Assembly: GCA_016213775.1 (NCBI GenBank)
Contig: JACQZR010000039.1
Coordinates: 28,791 to 92,790 of the forward strand
Reading direction: 5' to 3'
Origin: Acidobacteriota bacterium
GTDB lineage: Bacteria > Acidobacteriota > Terriglobia > Bryobacterales > Bryobacteraceae
Length of the DNA stretch: 64,000 nt
The first letter of the stretch is position 1; each line of letters begins with the position of its first letter. The translations under genes and the position numbers were made by a program. The notes beneath the pieces are model-generated. The model made no database searches, was not told the DNA's origin, and was given only the letters and a program-made list of their open reading frames with translations. Positions 51,501 to 59,606 of the stretch are shown here, piece after piece.

Positions 51501-51824
51501 GAGAGCGCGGTCGGCGTCCGGATGCGAGGTGATTCGCCTGGGGACTCCGCCCGTAGCGGGCACCGTAAAGATGTCGATGTTGCCGTCATACTCGCCGGTG
51601 AAGGCGATGGTGCGCCCGTCGGGAGAGAAATGCGGCGCAGCCTCGCGCCCTTTGCCTGTTGTGAGCCGAGTGGCAGTTCCGCCCTTCCGCTCAACCGTCC
51701 ACAGATCGCCGGCGTACGCGAAAACGACGTGGGTCCTGTTCATTGTCGGCTGCTGCAACAGATAGGGTCCATCGGCGGCATGCGCGGACGCAGTAAGACA
51801 CAGGAGGGTTACCAGTGTGTGCAT
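48564..51824 (-). CDS. Tricorn-type S41 protease with PD40 propeller and PDZ
   Basis: 1086 residues with a signal peptide (HTLVTLLCLTASAHA). Residues 30-560 are PD40 propeller blades (APHFSPDGRTIAFTGEYDG, PAWSPDGRWIAYFSDESGE, VDWSPDSKWMAYS). An acidic/Lys linker (DEEKAVDEKKDEKPKPG) follows, then a tricorn core-like domain, a PDZ domain (VGDYLLAVNGKELKG) and the S41 protease: SVGHLYIGGGD (His), RYNGGGMLADYI and the nucleophile in EWAGSGGDALPWLF. It should degrade peptides in the periplasm. Acidobacteria often carry several paralogues. ATG 51824 begins the signal peptide and has no Shine-Dalgarno. Confidence 0.94.
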   Translation of the reverse strand: MHTLVTLLCLTASAHAADGPYLLQQPTMNRTHVVFAYAGDLWTVERKGGTATRLTTGKGREAAPHFSPDGRTIAFTGEYDGNIDIFTVPATGGVPRRITSHPDADRALGWTPDGKRILFSSGRESPARSPRLFTVNAEGGLPEVMPLPEGAGGSFSPDATQIAYMPLARADEIWKRYRGGRATSIWVAQLSDSSITAIPRKDWNDHTPMWVGKDVYFLSDRTGKYALYRYDTRSKQVALALDNKGLDFKWADAGPDGIALEQFGSIQIYDFKTGKAQPVNVTLAADLSELRPKLQKLQRSARNIRLSPTGARAVMEARGDVYTVPAEKGNARNISKSQGVADRDPAWSPDGRWIAYFSDESGEYALHLSPQSGQGAVKKIALAKPLSFYYEPVWSPDSKKIAYSDKKLNLWYVDVEKQTPVKVASSTFQGSERAWDVDWSPDSKWMAYSHQLKNHLFAVSVYHVESAKATQITDGMSDTRFPVWDRGGKLLFLTASTDAGPTAGGLDMSTFNRPQSRTAYVVALRKDEPSPLAPESDEEKAVDEKKDEKPKPGPAEVRIDLDEIQQRTIPLPMPPKNYAGMFSGKAGVLFLIERPSIIDFGAAMGGENPNRATVQKFDLSKRKADRFVDGVQYFTLSGNGEKALYRIGEGYFIAGTAAPVKPGEGRVKLEDLETSIDPVAEWKQMYKEVLRIERDFFYDPNHHGLDLQALGERYEKYLRNVSSRDDLNYLWREMLGELSVGHLYIGGGDTPEAPRVKTGLLGADYKIENGRYRFARIFSGENWNAQTRALLTQPGVNAQVGDYLLAVNGKELKGTDEVYQLFEGTAGKNTTIRIGPDPNGDKARDVMVVPVESEFALRRLAWMEGNRRKVDAATNGKIGYIYLPDTGFGGYTYFNRYYFAQVDKQGLVVDERYNGGGMLADYIIDYLRRRVWSYWSSRDGEVYTSPATTVAGPKVMVVNEWAGSGGDALPWLFRRAGIGPVIGKRTWGGLVGIGGYPTLIDGGSVTAPHFAFFNPDGKWEVENHGTDVDIEVELDPKAWREGRDTQLEKAIQVVQDLLQKNPVKQPQRPAYPTYHAAPRSGSATIQ

Positions 51825-51861
51825 AGATATAACTATTCTAGACGTTCGAGTGAAGGAATCG

Positions 51862-52980
51862 TCACGCCAGTTGCGCGCCTGTTTGGGAGGTGTCGTAACC
51901 GGCCAGGATTTCCAACTTGCGTCGCAGCGCCGCCCGCTGCAGGACATCGAGAAAAGACTGCATCGGGGGCGATTCCAGTGCCCCACGCTGCAGCACAAGG
52001 TCATAGCGCTCTGTTCGCAATGGAACAAAATCCAGCCCGAATGTTTGTGCGGCCGATCGCGTGGCGAGACAGCAATCCACTTCGCCCGACACCACCTGGT
52101 AAGCGGCGGCCAGATGCCCAAAGGCTACGCGATCGTATCCGTGAACGCTCCTGGCCGGCACTCCTGCGGCGTGCAGCAACTGGTCGAGCAGTGTCCTGCT
52201 GCCGGAGCCAGGTTCCCGATTGGCGAACTGCACGCCCCTTCGCGCCAGATCCTCCGCCTTGCGAAGATGCTTCGGATTCCCGGGGGCTACTACCAGGCCT
52301 TCTTCCCAACGCGCGAAGGTGAACACGCAAAAATCCTCTCCGGGAAATTCGCGTTTCAGATAGGGCAGGTTGAAATCTTCCGTTTCCGCGCCCTGCAGAT
52401 GCGATCCGGCAATGTGAACCTTACCGCGCCGAAGCCACGAAAGTGCGAGTTTGCTGGATGCCGGCGCGGGAATGATTTCCACGCCGCAGATCTTTTCCAC
52501 CATCCGGGCCAACAGGTTGGTCGCCGGATCGCAGCCTGCAAGGATCAACCGTTTCTTCAGCGACTCGTCATCGACCATCAGAAGGTCCGCCTGGTGAGCC
52601 GAGCGGCCTGGCTTTGTGATGACTCCATCCGCCTCTGGGAGAAAATAGGGCGCCGCGCTTACTGGTATCGAAACCCAGGCCTCGCCCACCCTGCACACCT
52701 GCACCGGTTGACCCTTCGCCGCCGGTGCCGGGCTCAATACTTCGCTGGCAATTGCCTCCGAATGGGCTGCGGCATCTGTTTGCAGCGAGAACAGGGCCTC
52801 CACGGATACTTCCAGCTCGCGCGCCAACCGCAGCGTGACCTCGGTGTTCGGAACATATGTTCCCGCTTCAATCGCGTAGATGGTTTGGCGGCTCACCCCG
52901 GCGCGGCGCGCCAGTCCGGCGGCGGAAACACCGCGCGCTTTGCGCACCGCGGCTACCTGGTTTTGAACACGGGCTTCCAT
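51862..52980 (-). CDS. HTH regulator fused to a molybdate-binding-type PBP domain
   Basis: 372 residues. Residues 1-70 are an XRE-type helix-turn-helix (GLARRAGVSRQTIYAIEAGT). Residues 85-372 are a periplasmic-binding-protein-like domain of the PBP-like/MoeA-linked type: LILAGCDPATNLLARM, HIAGSHLQGAETEDFNLPYL, NREPGSGSRTLLDQLL and AAYQVVSGEVDCCLATRSAA. Such one-component proteins sense molybdate, tungstate or a related oxyanion or cofactor in the cytosol. It is divergent from modA across 165 bases that contain strong inverted repeats, so it probably represses or activates modA and itself. No transporter is otherwise in this window. Confidence 0.88.
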   Translation of the reverse strand: MEARVQNQVAAVRKARGVSAAGLARRAGVSRQTIYAIEAGTYVPNTEVTLRLARELEVSVEALFSLQTDAAAHSEAIASEVLSPAPAAKGQPVQVCRVGEAWVSIPVSAAPYFLPEADGVITKPGRSAHQADLLMVDDESLKKRLILAGCDPATNLLARMVEKICGVEIIPAPASSKLALSWLRRGKVHIAGSHLQGAETEDFNLPYLKREFPGEDFCVFTFARWEEGLVVAPGNPKHLRKAEDLARRGVQFANREPGSGSRTLLDQLLHAAGVPARSVHGYDRVAFGHLAAAYQVVSGEVDCCLATRSAAQTFGLDFVPLRTERYDLVLQRGALESPPMQSFLDVLQRAALRRKLEILAGYDTSQTGAQLA

Positions 52981-53062
52981 ACGACAACCTCTATTCTCGT
53001 CAACATTCGCACCGGATGTGCGCCGGTCGTCCTGGAGATTCGTGTGTACTGTAAGGACTACA

Positions 53063-53098
53063 TTGTTAGTTTAACAAGACATACTCGTGGTAAACTAA
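53063..53098. promoter_or_regulatory. Inverted repeats upstream of modA
   Basis: Two overlapping symmetries: TTGTTA-GTT-TAACAA (53063-53077) and TTAGTTTA (53066-53073) with TAAACTAA (53091-53098), a perfect 8-bp repeat with a 17-base spacer. The second arm contains TAAACT, a possible -10 box at 53091-53096. These are good candidates for binding sites of the divergent HTH/PBP regulator. Confidence 0.6.
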
Positions 53099-53145
53099 AA
53101 ATGACAATGTCTCCCAGGAGCAGACACCTTCGGGTTGCCGCACGC

Positions 53146-53901
53146 ATGTCGCGGCGCGCCCTGTTGGCTGCCCTCGCGCTAGCGGGTTGCCGTCACAGCG
53201 ACCCAAAGGCGAGCACTCTTCACGTCGCCGCGGCATCGAACCTCATGGAGGTCTTCCGCGAAATCGCCAAACGCTTCACTGCACTCACCGGAACACCGGT
53301 CACGTTCAGTTTCGGTTCCACCGCGCAACTGGCGAAACAGTGCGAGGACGGAGCACCCTACGATTTGTTCGCGGCGGCTGATAACGAACACGTCACCGCG
53401 CTTGGCGGCAAGGGAGTCCTCCTGCCCTCGACGTGCGCGGTCTACGCGCGAGGCCGTCTCGCCTTGTGGATTCCCAACCCGGAGATTGGTGTCAACGTCA
53501 TAGCGGATCTCGCCAGGCCCGATGTTCGTGTCATCTCCATTGCCAGCCCAAAGTCCGCGCCTTACGGGCGCGCGGCGGTGGAGACCCTGAAGGCGCTGAA
53601 TCTGTGGGCGCGCGTGGAGCCGAAGGTGGTCTACGGCACAAGCATTTCGATGGCGAAGCAGTATGCGGCAAGCGGCAATGCGGATGCCGCCTTCACAGCC
53701 TACTCGCTGGTGTTGCGCGAAAGAGGGACAATCCTTCCCATCAACGAGCAACTGCACGGCAGAATCGAACAGTCCCTGGGGATTCTCAAGTCATCGCCCC
53801 ATCTCGCCGAAGCCAACCGTTTCCGCGACTTCCTGCTGGGAAAAGATGGGCGCAAGCAACTCGCCATGCTTGGTTACCTGTTACCCGAAGCCAGAAGCTG
53901 A
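53146..53901 (+). CDS. modA: Molybdate ABC transporter substrate-binding lipoprotein
   Basis: 251 residues, or 266 from the in-frame ATG at 53101. SRRALLAALALAGC is a lipoprotein signal peptide with lipobox LAGC. The mature chain is a ModA-type oxyanion-binding protein: LHVAAASNLMEVFREIAKRF, SFGSTAQLAKQCEDGAPYDL, FAAADNEHV, SIASPKSAPYGRAAVETL and AFTAYSLVL. It should capture molybdate or tungstate in the periplasm for ModBC. No modB or modC follows; the next gene is convergent, so the permease and ATPase are elsewhere or the protein is an orphan. The start at 53146 is chosen because it begins the signal peptide, but it has no ribosome site. Confidence 0.93.
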   Translation: MSRRALLAALALAGCRHSDPKASTLHVAAASNLMEVFREIAKRFTALTGTPVTFSFGSTAQLAKQCEDGAPYDLFAAADNEHVTALGGKGVLLPSTCAVYARGRLALWIPNPEIGVNVIADLARPDVRVISIASPKSAPYGRAAVETLKALNLWARVEPKVVYGTSISMAKQYAASGNADAAFTAYSLVLRERGTILPINEQLHGRIEQSLGILKSSPHLAEANRFRDFLLGKDGRKQLAMLGYLLPEARS

Positions 53902-53914
53902 CGCCAAAAACAAA

Positions 53915-53944
53915 CGGCGCGCCCCCCGGTAAGGGAGCGCGCCG
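53915..53944 (-). terminator. Intrinsic terminator shared by modA and the OmpA-like gene
   Basis: CGGCGCGC (53915-53922) pairs perfectly with GCGCGCCG (53937-53944) over a 14-base loop. For the minus-strand gene the stem is followed by TTTGTTTTTG, a classical U-rich tract; on the plus strand only a weak T-rich stretch follows. Confidence 0.8.
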
Positions 53945-53968
53945 CATTGTTGCTTCTACCTTCTCTCT

Positions 53969-56900
53969 CTAGTAGGCGCCGAAGAAGACTCTCGTCGTCG
54001 CCCTCGAAGACCGCAGTTTTGCGTCAGTGACGGTCAGTTCGAACACGTACTCACCAAAGGCGAGTGGCGCGAACCGAACCGTCGGAGTGGCCGTGTCAGC
54101 GCCGAGCAGCAACTCAGGTTGCCGTCCTACTGCACGCCACGAGTAACCGATGGCCAAGCCTTCCGGCGAGGAAGACCGAGTACCATCCAGCCGCACTTCC
54201 CTCTGCGTGGTGACCTGGTTGGGACCAGCATCGGCAATCGGAGCGCCACCCGGTCCCGGCGCCTGCCGCACCGTCACCAGCGCTGTCGCCGTTAAAGTGT
54301 TGCGCCGTCCGATCGCGCGCAACGTGTACGTCGTATCCACCGTCGGATTCACGGTCACGTTGCCGGAAGGACCAACCGTGCCGATACCGTCGATGAACAC
54401 TTCGCTCGCGCCTTCCGTGGTCCAGTTCAGCACGACGTTGCTGCCCGGCGACGGCGATGTCGTCGGGTTGGCCACAAAGGTCACGATCTTCAACGCCGGG
54501 AACACCGTTATGCTTGCCTGCGCCGTCACCTCACCGGAGGCATTCTTCGCAGTCAACGTGTACGTTGTAGTTGCCGTGGGCGTGACATTGGTGGTACCCG
54601 TGATCGCCACTTCGCCAATCGACGAAATGGACACATCCGTGGCATTCTCCACCTGCCAGATGAGCGATGCTGCCTCGCCGCTCACAATCTCGATCGGCGC
54701 GGCGCTGAAGCGGACGATCCGCGGCATCGGCGGTGCCGTCACCCGGATGGCCACTTGCGCTGTTGCCTGACCGAAGTTGTTGCGCGCGGTCAGCGTGTAG
54801 GTGGTATCAGACGTCGGCGAAACCAGTTGCGACCCGCTCTGGGCCACCGCTCCGACGCCGCTGATTTCCACCGTGGTTGCGTTTTGTGTCTGCCAAGTCA
54901 ACGTCGTCGATTGGCCATTCACGATCGTCATCGGGGTTGCCGTGAAGAAGATGATGCTTGCATCCGGACGCTGCACTGTCACTGTTACCGTCTCGCTCAC
55001 AGACCCGACGCGGTTGGTCGCCGTGATCCTGTAAGTCGTCGTTTGTTGCGGCGACACGCTGGTGGTGCCCGAGACCGGGTTCACATTGCCGATGCCGTCG
55101 ATCACTACGCTATCCGCGGCATCCACCTGCCAGACCAGTTGCGACGATTCGCCGGCCCTGATCTGCTGTGGATTCGCCACAAAGCGCGTGATGCGAACCT
55201 GCGGTGTGCGTGTCGTGGTCACCTGCACGCGAGCCACCCCGGTGGCGCCCCGGTCGTCGGTGACCGACAAGCGGAAGATGTAGTTCGACCCCTCCGCCGC
55301 GTTGAACGTTGCCTTCGCCGTATTGGCCCCGGCGATGGAAGCAGCCGGTCCGCCGATCTGCGTCCACTGATAGGTAATCGCATCGCCTTCCGGATCAAAC
55401 GAAGCCGATCCGTCGAGGGTGATCTGTCCGGCGCTCACACCAATCTGGTCGGGGCCAGCGTCTGCCACCGGCGCGTCGTTGCCGTTGCGCACTCGTCGCG
55501 TCACGAGTTCGTAGCGCACGCGCGGCACATCCACCGGCACGGGATTGGCCGAAGCCTTATATTCCTTGGGCCGCAGGAAATTGCCGAACTGTACGCCCGC
55601 CACCACGCGTCCATTGTTGTCGCGGCCGAGCAGCGTTTCGTTCATGCCGCCTTCCAAAGTGAATGCCCAACGGGGGCTCAGCGGGAACACGAAACGCAGC
55701 GTGCCACCAGGACGGTCGGCTGCGGCGAAGCTCTTCAGGTAGCCGATGTTGCCTTCCAGATAGGTGTCTTTCATCAGACCCACCGTTCCGGATACGCCAA
55801 CCTGATCGACAGCCTTCAACAATGTTTGTAATTCGAGGGTGCGGGTGAGACTCTCCCGCCTGACAACGGCATTATCCAGGAACGCCTTGGTTCCGAAGAC
55901 GCCGACTTTGCCGCGCCCGAAGAGGTAGTCTATCGTCAATGCGCCCTGACCGAGCGTGCCGCCGCCGCGAATATCGGAGAGCTGCACGTTCTTGAAGCTT
56001 GTGAACAAACCGGCCTGCATGTCGCGAATGCGGCTGACGATTCCGAGGTCGAATTGCCCTTCCTTCCGGTCGCGGAAGTAGAGGTATTCGCCTTGGCCCT
56101 GGAACGCGAACTTCTCCTTGAACGGCGCAAAGTAGCGCGCCTTTCCGGTGAAGGTTACGTTGCGCTCGGAATCGGCGCCAATGTTCAGCCCCAATAACGC
56201 AAACCGAGGCATCTGATTCTTCCTGATTGCCGAGTCCGCGGTCTTCTCGGTAATATCGGTGACCTCGGAAGCCGACAAGGGCTTCGGCAGTTCCTTCACT
56301 GCCTTGTCCGTCGCAGCCTGGGCCTTTTTCAAAGCATCGAGCTCGGACTTCAATGATGCGTTCTCGCTCTTGATTCCACGCAACAAATCTGCGATTTCGT
56401 CCAGCCGGTCGAGCCGCCGCAAGATCGAGTCGCAGCATTCTTCCTGCTTCTTCTGCCTGGCCTGTATGTCGGCCAGTTGCTTCTGCAGGCCCTCAAGCAC
56501 GTCGTTCATGCCTCCGTCGCCAATCACTTTCCCCGAAGGGTCGGTTACGGTGGCAGTCACACGCCGGTTCATAAACTTGGCTTCTTCAGAATTACCCGGA
56601 ACTTTCGGGTTGCGCTTACCTTCGCCGGAAGTCGTGATCTGGTTCGGATCGGCTCCGTACTTCACCAGGAAGTTCTTCACGGCCTCGGCACGCTCGGCTG
56701 AGAGCCTTTGATTAACCTTTTCCGCTCCACGGTCATCTCCGTGGCCGACGAGCTTAACCTTGTATCCGGGATGCTTCTTCAACAAATCGGCAAGCCGTAG
56801 AAGGCTCGGGTAGCCGTCGGTAAGCGTGGCCGATTGGGGGGCAAAGTTGATTTCCTCCCAGTCGTCTTTAGAAGCGGTGTTGGCATTGCCCTGCGCCTGC

Positions 56901-56971
56901 AAGCTGGCACTGAATAGAAGGCAACTGAAAGCGGCGGCGAGAAGCGAACGCGTTCCCAACCGGTGGTACAT
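53969..56971 (-). CDS. Outer-membrane OmpA-like protein with coiled coil, PKD and Ig-like repeats
   Basis: 1000 residues. Signal peptide (RLGTRSLLAAAFSCLLFSAS), then an OmpA-like peptidoglycan-binding domain near the N-terminus (about 40-150: VKLVGHGDDRGAEKVNQRLS with the Asp and a later NRRV Arg that bind diaminopimelate). Residues about 155-235 form a coiled coil (LRGIKSENASLKSELDALKK). A region of alternating strands (about 260-480) looks like a beta-barrel. It is followed by a PKD domain (PVADAGPDQIGVSAGQITLD), four Ig-like repeats of about 80 residues and a second PKD at the end. OmpA domains are normally C-terminal, so this order is unusual. AGGAGG lies 6-11 bases before ATG 56971. Likely links cell wall, outer membrane and an extracellular ligand (inference). 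Confidence 0.88.
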   Translation of the reverse strand: MYHRLGTRSLLAAAFSCLLFSASLQAQGNANTASKDDWEEINFAPQSATLTDGYPSLLRLADLLKKHPGYKVKLVGHGDDRGAEKVNQRLSAERAEAVKNFLVKYGADPNQITTSGEGKRNPKVPGNSEEAKFMNRRVTATVTDPSGKVIGDGGMNDVLEGLQKQLADIQARQKKQEECCDSILRRLDRLDEIADLLRGIKSENASLKSELDALKKAQAATDKAVKELPKPLSASEVTDITEKTADSAIRKNQMPRFALLGLNIGADSERNVTFTGKARYFAPFKEKFAFQGQGEYLYFRDRKEGQFDLGIVSRIRDMQAGLFTSFKNVQLSDIRGGGTLGQGALTIDYLFGRGKVGVFGTKAFLDNAVVRRESLTRTLELQTLLKAVDQVGVSGTVGLMKDTYLEGNIGYLKSFAAADRPGGTLRFVFPLSPRWAFTLEGGMNETLLGRDNNGRVVAGVQFGNFLRPKEYKASANPVPVDVPRVRYELVTRRVRNGNDAPVADAGPDQIGVSAGQITLDGSASFDPEGDAITYQWTQIGGPAASIAGANTAKATFNAAEGSNYIFRLSVTDDRGATGVARVQVTTTRTPQVRITRFVANPQQIRAGESSQLVWQVDAADSVVIDGIGNVNPVSGTTSVSPQQTTTYRITATNRVGSVSETVTVTVQRPDASIIFFTATPMTIVNGQSTTLTWQTQNATTVEISGVGAVAQSGSQLVSPTSDTTYTLTARNNFGQATAQVAIRVTAPPMPRIVRFSAAPIEIVSGEAASLIWQVENATDVSISSIGEVAITGTTNVTPTATTTYTLTAKNASGEVTAQASITVFPALKIVTFVANPTTSPSPGSNVVLNWTTEGASEVFIDGIGTVGPSGNVTVNPTVDTTYTLRAIGRRNTLTATALVTVRQAPGPGGAPIADAGPNQVTTQREVRLDGTRSSSPEGLAIGYSWRAVGRQPELLLGADTATPTVRFAPLAFGEYVFELTVTDAKLRSSRATTRVFFGAY
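54270..55205 (-). repeat. Four Ig-like repeats in the OmpA/PKD protein
   Basis: Coding repeats of about 80 residues. Each starts with an F-x-A-x-P-x-x-I strand, contains LxWxxxxAxxVxIxGIG and ends in TTYTLTAxNxxG; clear copies begin RITRFVANPQQI, IIFFTATPMTIV, RIVRFSAAPIEI and KIVTFVANPTTS. They are degenerate at the DNA level. Confidence 0.8.
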
Positions 56972-57155
56972 TGTGGTCCTCCTGGCGGTGTCTAATTTTT
57001 CACCGTGCGTTGTTATTTCCAACCCTCTCACTCTACCGATAGGAATTTCTTCCCTGTCCAGGTGGTAAAGTTTTCTCAAGGATCGGTTTCTTGTGGCCGG
57101 AAAAGCCCCTGAGTCTAGTCTTAAGCAAACAGGGGGCCAGGATCAAGCATCATTT

Positions 57156-57232
57156 TGGAACTTTTCCAGTACTAGATTTCAATACAAACCAGAAGCGATG
57201 TTCAGACGTCTTCCAAGAATCTGGAATTCCAG
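57156..57232. promoter_or_regulatory. Cluster of TGGAA/TTCCA inverted repeats before the sigma factor
   Basis: TGGAA-CTT-TTCCA at 57156-57168, TTCCA-AGAATC-TGGAA at 57211-57226 and the perfect 12-base palindrome CTGGAATTCCAG at 57221-57232. GGAACTT at 57157-57163 also resembles an ECF -35 element. Candidate autoregulatory or operator sites. Confidence 0.45.
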
Positions 57233-57255
57233 CACTGAAGAAAGGGCGGCAAGGC

Positions 57256-57810
57256 GTGCAACTCACTACTGATGAAGCGCTCCTGGTCCGTGCCGGCAAG
57301 GGGTGTGAGCATTCATTTGCCACGCTTTACCGCAAATTCCAGGGAGCAGTTTATCGATATGCCCTCCAGATGTGTTCCTCCGACGCCGTGGCCCAGGATG
57401 TCACTCAAGAGGTTTTCCTAGCCGTACTAGCCGGCAACAACCGGTACAATGTGGCGCGGGGAGCAGCCTTGCCATATCTGATGGGCATCGCCCGCAATCA
57501 GGTTTTCTCCTGGATTCGCCGCCGTCAACCCTGGGTTTCCCTGGAGGAGGATGGCAACGGAAGCTGCGCGATCGAGCCGCCACACGACGCCGCTTTGGAG
57601 CGCGAAGACACCACGGCGCGTCTACGTAGAGCCATTGCCGCTCTGCCGCCCGTCTATCGCGAAGTGGTCGTGTTGTGTGATCTGGAGGAGATGGATTACG
57701 CCCAGGCGGCGCAGACTCTTGGCGTGGCCATCGGGACGGTGCGTAGCCGCCTGCACCGCGCCCGTGCGTTGCTGATGACTAAGTGCGTGGAAAGGAAGTG
57801 TCCAGCATGA
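57256..57810 (+). CDS. ECF-type RNA polymerase sigma factor
   Basis: 184 residues with sigma region 2 (FATLYRKFQGAVYRYALQM, VAQDVTQEVFLAVL) and region 4 (LPPVYREVVVLCDLEEMDYA, GTVRSRLHRARALL). GTG 57256 is chosen because it starts just before region 1.2/2; AAAGGG lies 9 bases upstream. The reading frame upstream is AT-rich non-coding DNA holding palindromes. It overlaps the anti-sigma gene by ATGA, so the two are regulated together. It should direct RNA polymerase to an envelope or stress regulon that includes its own operon, as is usual for ECF factors. Confidence 0.93.
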   Translation: MQLTTDEALLVRAGKGCEHSFATLYRKFQGAVYRYALQMCSSDAVAQDVTQEVFLAVLAGNNRYNVARGAALPYLMGIARNQVFSWIRRRQPWVSLEEDGNGSCAIEPPHDAALEREDTTARLRRAIAALPPVYREVVVLCDLEEMDYAQAAQTLGVAIGTVRSRLHRARALLMTKCVERKCPA

Positions 57811-58520
57811 ACCGAAACCACAAAATGACCTGTGAGCATTTCGCTGGCGTCTCCCGCGACTACGCCCGTCGTAAGTGGATGAGCGTTTCCGATCTCGAAG
57901 CCGCCGACGCCCATGTGTCACAGTGTGAAACCTGCCGCCAGCTAGCCGACTATGAGGTCGCGCTCGGTGCTTCCCTGCAATGGTTGCAACAGCAGCAAGC
58001 CAGTGTCGGCGCCTCGCTGTCCACCGAACTCGCCGTGATGGCCGCGTTCCGCGCAGCGAAACATTCGCCGGCTGTGCATTCCCGGCTGCGGGCTGCCGCG
58101 TGGCTGATTCCGATTGCCGCGATGTTTGCGGCTGCTTTCTTCCTGACGCGTCCCAACACGCCAACCATGCAGCCGCCTCAGCCCGTCGTGCAAACGCGTG
58201 CGCCTGAAGTTGCCGGGCCCCCTGAGGAGCCGCCTGTGGTTGCCGTCGCGCCTCCCGTTGGCGGCCGGCGGGCCGCCACGGTTGCGCCGCGCGCCTCTCT
58301 CGCCGTTGCCCGCGAGCAGGTGACCGATTTTGTTCCGTTGCGTTACGGTAAACCCGTCGATGCGGGCGAGCCGTTGCAAGTGGTGCGCATTCAATTGCCA
58401 CGCGCCGAACTTACAAGGTTGGGATTGCCAGTGTCGCCCGAAGGCGGGCGGGCCATGGTGAAGGCCGACGTCGCCCTGGGTGACGACGGGCTCGTCAAGG
58501 CAATCCGGTTCGTTTACTAA
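57807..58520 (+). CDS. Membrane anti-sigma factor with zinc ZAS motif
   Basis: 237 residues. The N-terminal cytoplasmic part has the anti-sigma zinc motif HVSQCETCRQ (HxxxCxxC), one transmembrane helix (AAAWLIPIAAMFAAAFFL, about 101-119), a Pro-rich linker and a periplasmic sensor domain ending KADVALGDDGLVKAIRFVY. It should bind and hold the upstream sigma factor until a signal in the periplasm triggers release. Overlap ATGA with the sigma gene. Confidence 0.9.
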   Translation: MNRNHKMTCEHFAGVSRDYARRKWMSVSDLEAADAHVSQCETCRQLADYEVALGASLQWLQQQQASVGASLSTELAVMAAFRAAKHSPAVHSRLRAAAWLIPIAAMFAAAFFLTRPNTPTMQPPQPVVQTRAPEVAGPPEEPPVVAVAPPVGGRRAATVAPRASLAVAREQVTDFVPLRYGKPVDAGEPLQVVRIQLPRAELTRLGLPVSPEGGRAMVKADVALGDDGLVKAIRFVY

Positions 58521-58548
58521 GAAGGTCTAATCGAAAGGAAGAATCAAA

Positions 58549-59571
58549 ATGAATCGTCGTCAACTCTTCTCAGCCGCGGCCCTGTTCGGTGCCGCCGTCC
58601 CAGGCTTCGCGCAGGAAGTGAAGCGCGAGCGATCCGTGTCGCATTCCGAGAGCATCGTCGTCAGCGGCAGTGGCGCTGGCACGGCTTTTTCGGGCGGCCC
58701 CGGCACATTCGCTTTCGTCACCGCTTCCGCCGAAGCTGGTAAGACCGTCACTGGCGCGCCCTACTCCGCTGACGCGGCCAGTGAAACCACGCGGATCCTT
58801 TCCGATGGCACGCGCATCGTCAATCGCAACAACACCAGCATGGCCCGCGACAAGGACGGCCGCACCCGCCGCGAAGTGAGCGTTGCCAACATCGGTCCGT
58901 GGTCCAACTCCAACTCCGAAGCTCCGCGCTTTGTCACCATCACCGATCCGGTTTCCAAGGAAGTTCTGGTCCTGAACCTCAACGAACGGACAGCCAGTAA
59001 GAGCAAGTTCGGCGAGCCGCAGATCTTCCGCAGCGAGATGAGGTCCGGCGACAGGAGTGAAACCAAGGAAGCGCGCGTCCATGTCAGCGGCTCCTCAAGC
59101 AGTGGCGTCATTGGCGGAATTGTCGGCCGCAGAAGCGCTGGTAAGGATGAAGTCTTCGTCGGTACCCCGGGTGTTCCGGTGCCTCCCCCGGCCGCTGGCG
59201 CTCAGATGATGTGGCATCGCCTCGATTCCCGCAATTCACAGAAGGAGCCGCTCGGCAAGAAGATGATTGAGGGCGTGATGGCCGAAGGTACGCGCGTCAC
59301 CAACACCATTCCTGCCGGCGAAATCGGTAACGACCGTCCGATCGTATCCACCGAAGAGAGCTGGTACTCGCCGGATCTGCAGATGGTCATCTACTCCAAG
59401 AATGTCGATCCGCAGTTCGGAGAAACGGAATACCGGGTCACTAACATTCGCCGCACCGAGCCCGATGCCAATCTGTTCAAGGCTCCTGCCGACTTCAAAG
59501 TGCTCGATCGTAAAGAACTGATTGAAATGAAGCCGATGATTCGCAAAATGAAGTCCGGCGACACTATCTGA
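58549..59571 (+). CDS. Exported protein of unknown function in the sigma operon
   Basis: 340 residues with a signal peptide (RRQLFSAAALFGAAVPGFAQ). The mature region has many Ser, Thr and Gly and repeated beta strands: SETTRILSDGTRIVNRNNTS, REVSVANIGPWS and QMVIYSKNVDPQFGETEYRV. It contains no enzyme signature. AAAGGAAG lies 8-15 bases before the ATG, and it is 28 bases after the anti-sigma gene. Acidobacteria often carry similar proteins after sigma/anti-sigma pairs; it may be the sensed component or an effector of the regulon. Confidence 0.75.
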   Translation: MNRRQLFSAAALFGAAVPGFAQEVKRERSVSHSESIVVSGSGAGTAFSGGPGTFAFVTASAEAGKTVTGAPYSADAASETTRILSDGTRIVNRNNTSMARDKDGRTRREVSVANIGPWSNSNSEAPRFVTITDPVSKEVLVLNLNERTASKSKFGEPQIFRSEMRSGDRSETKEARVHVSGSSSSGVIGGIVGRRSAGKDEVFVGTPGVPVPPPAAGAQMMWHRLDSRNSQKEPLGKKMIEGVMAEGTRVTNTIPAGEIGNDRPIVSTEESWYSPDLQMVIYSKNVDPQFGETEYRVTNIRRTEPDANLFKAPADFKVLDRKELIEMKPMIRKMKSGDTI

Positions 59572-59606
59572 CAAGTCCTTCACAACGAAGTGCGAGATGC
59601 GAAACA

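Noticed and set aside
50460..52322. 620-codon plus-strand frame across the tricorn-like protease and regulator genes
   Set aside because: Crosses two real minus-strand genes and has Arg/Pro-rich shadow composition.
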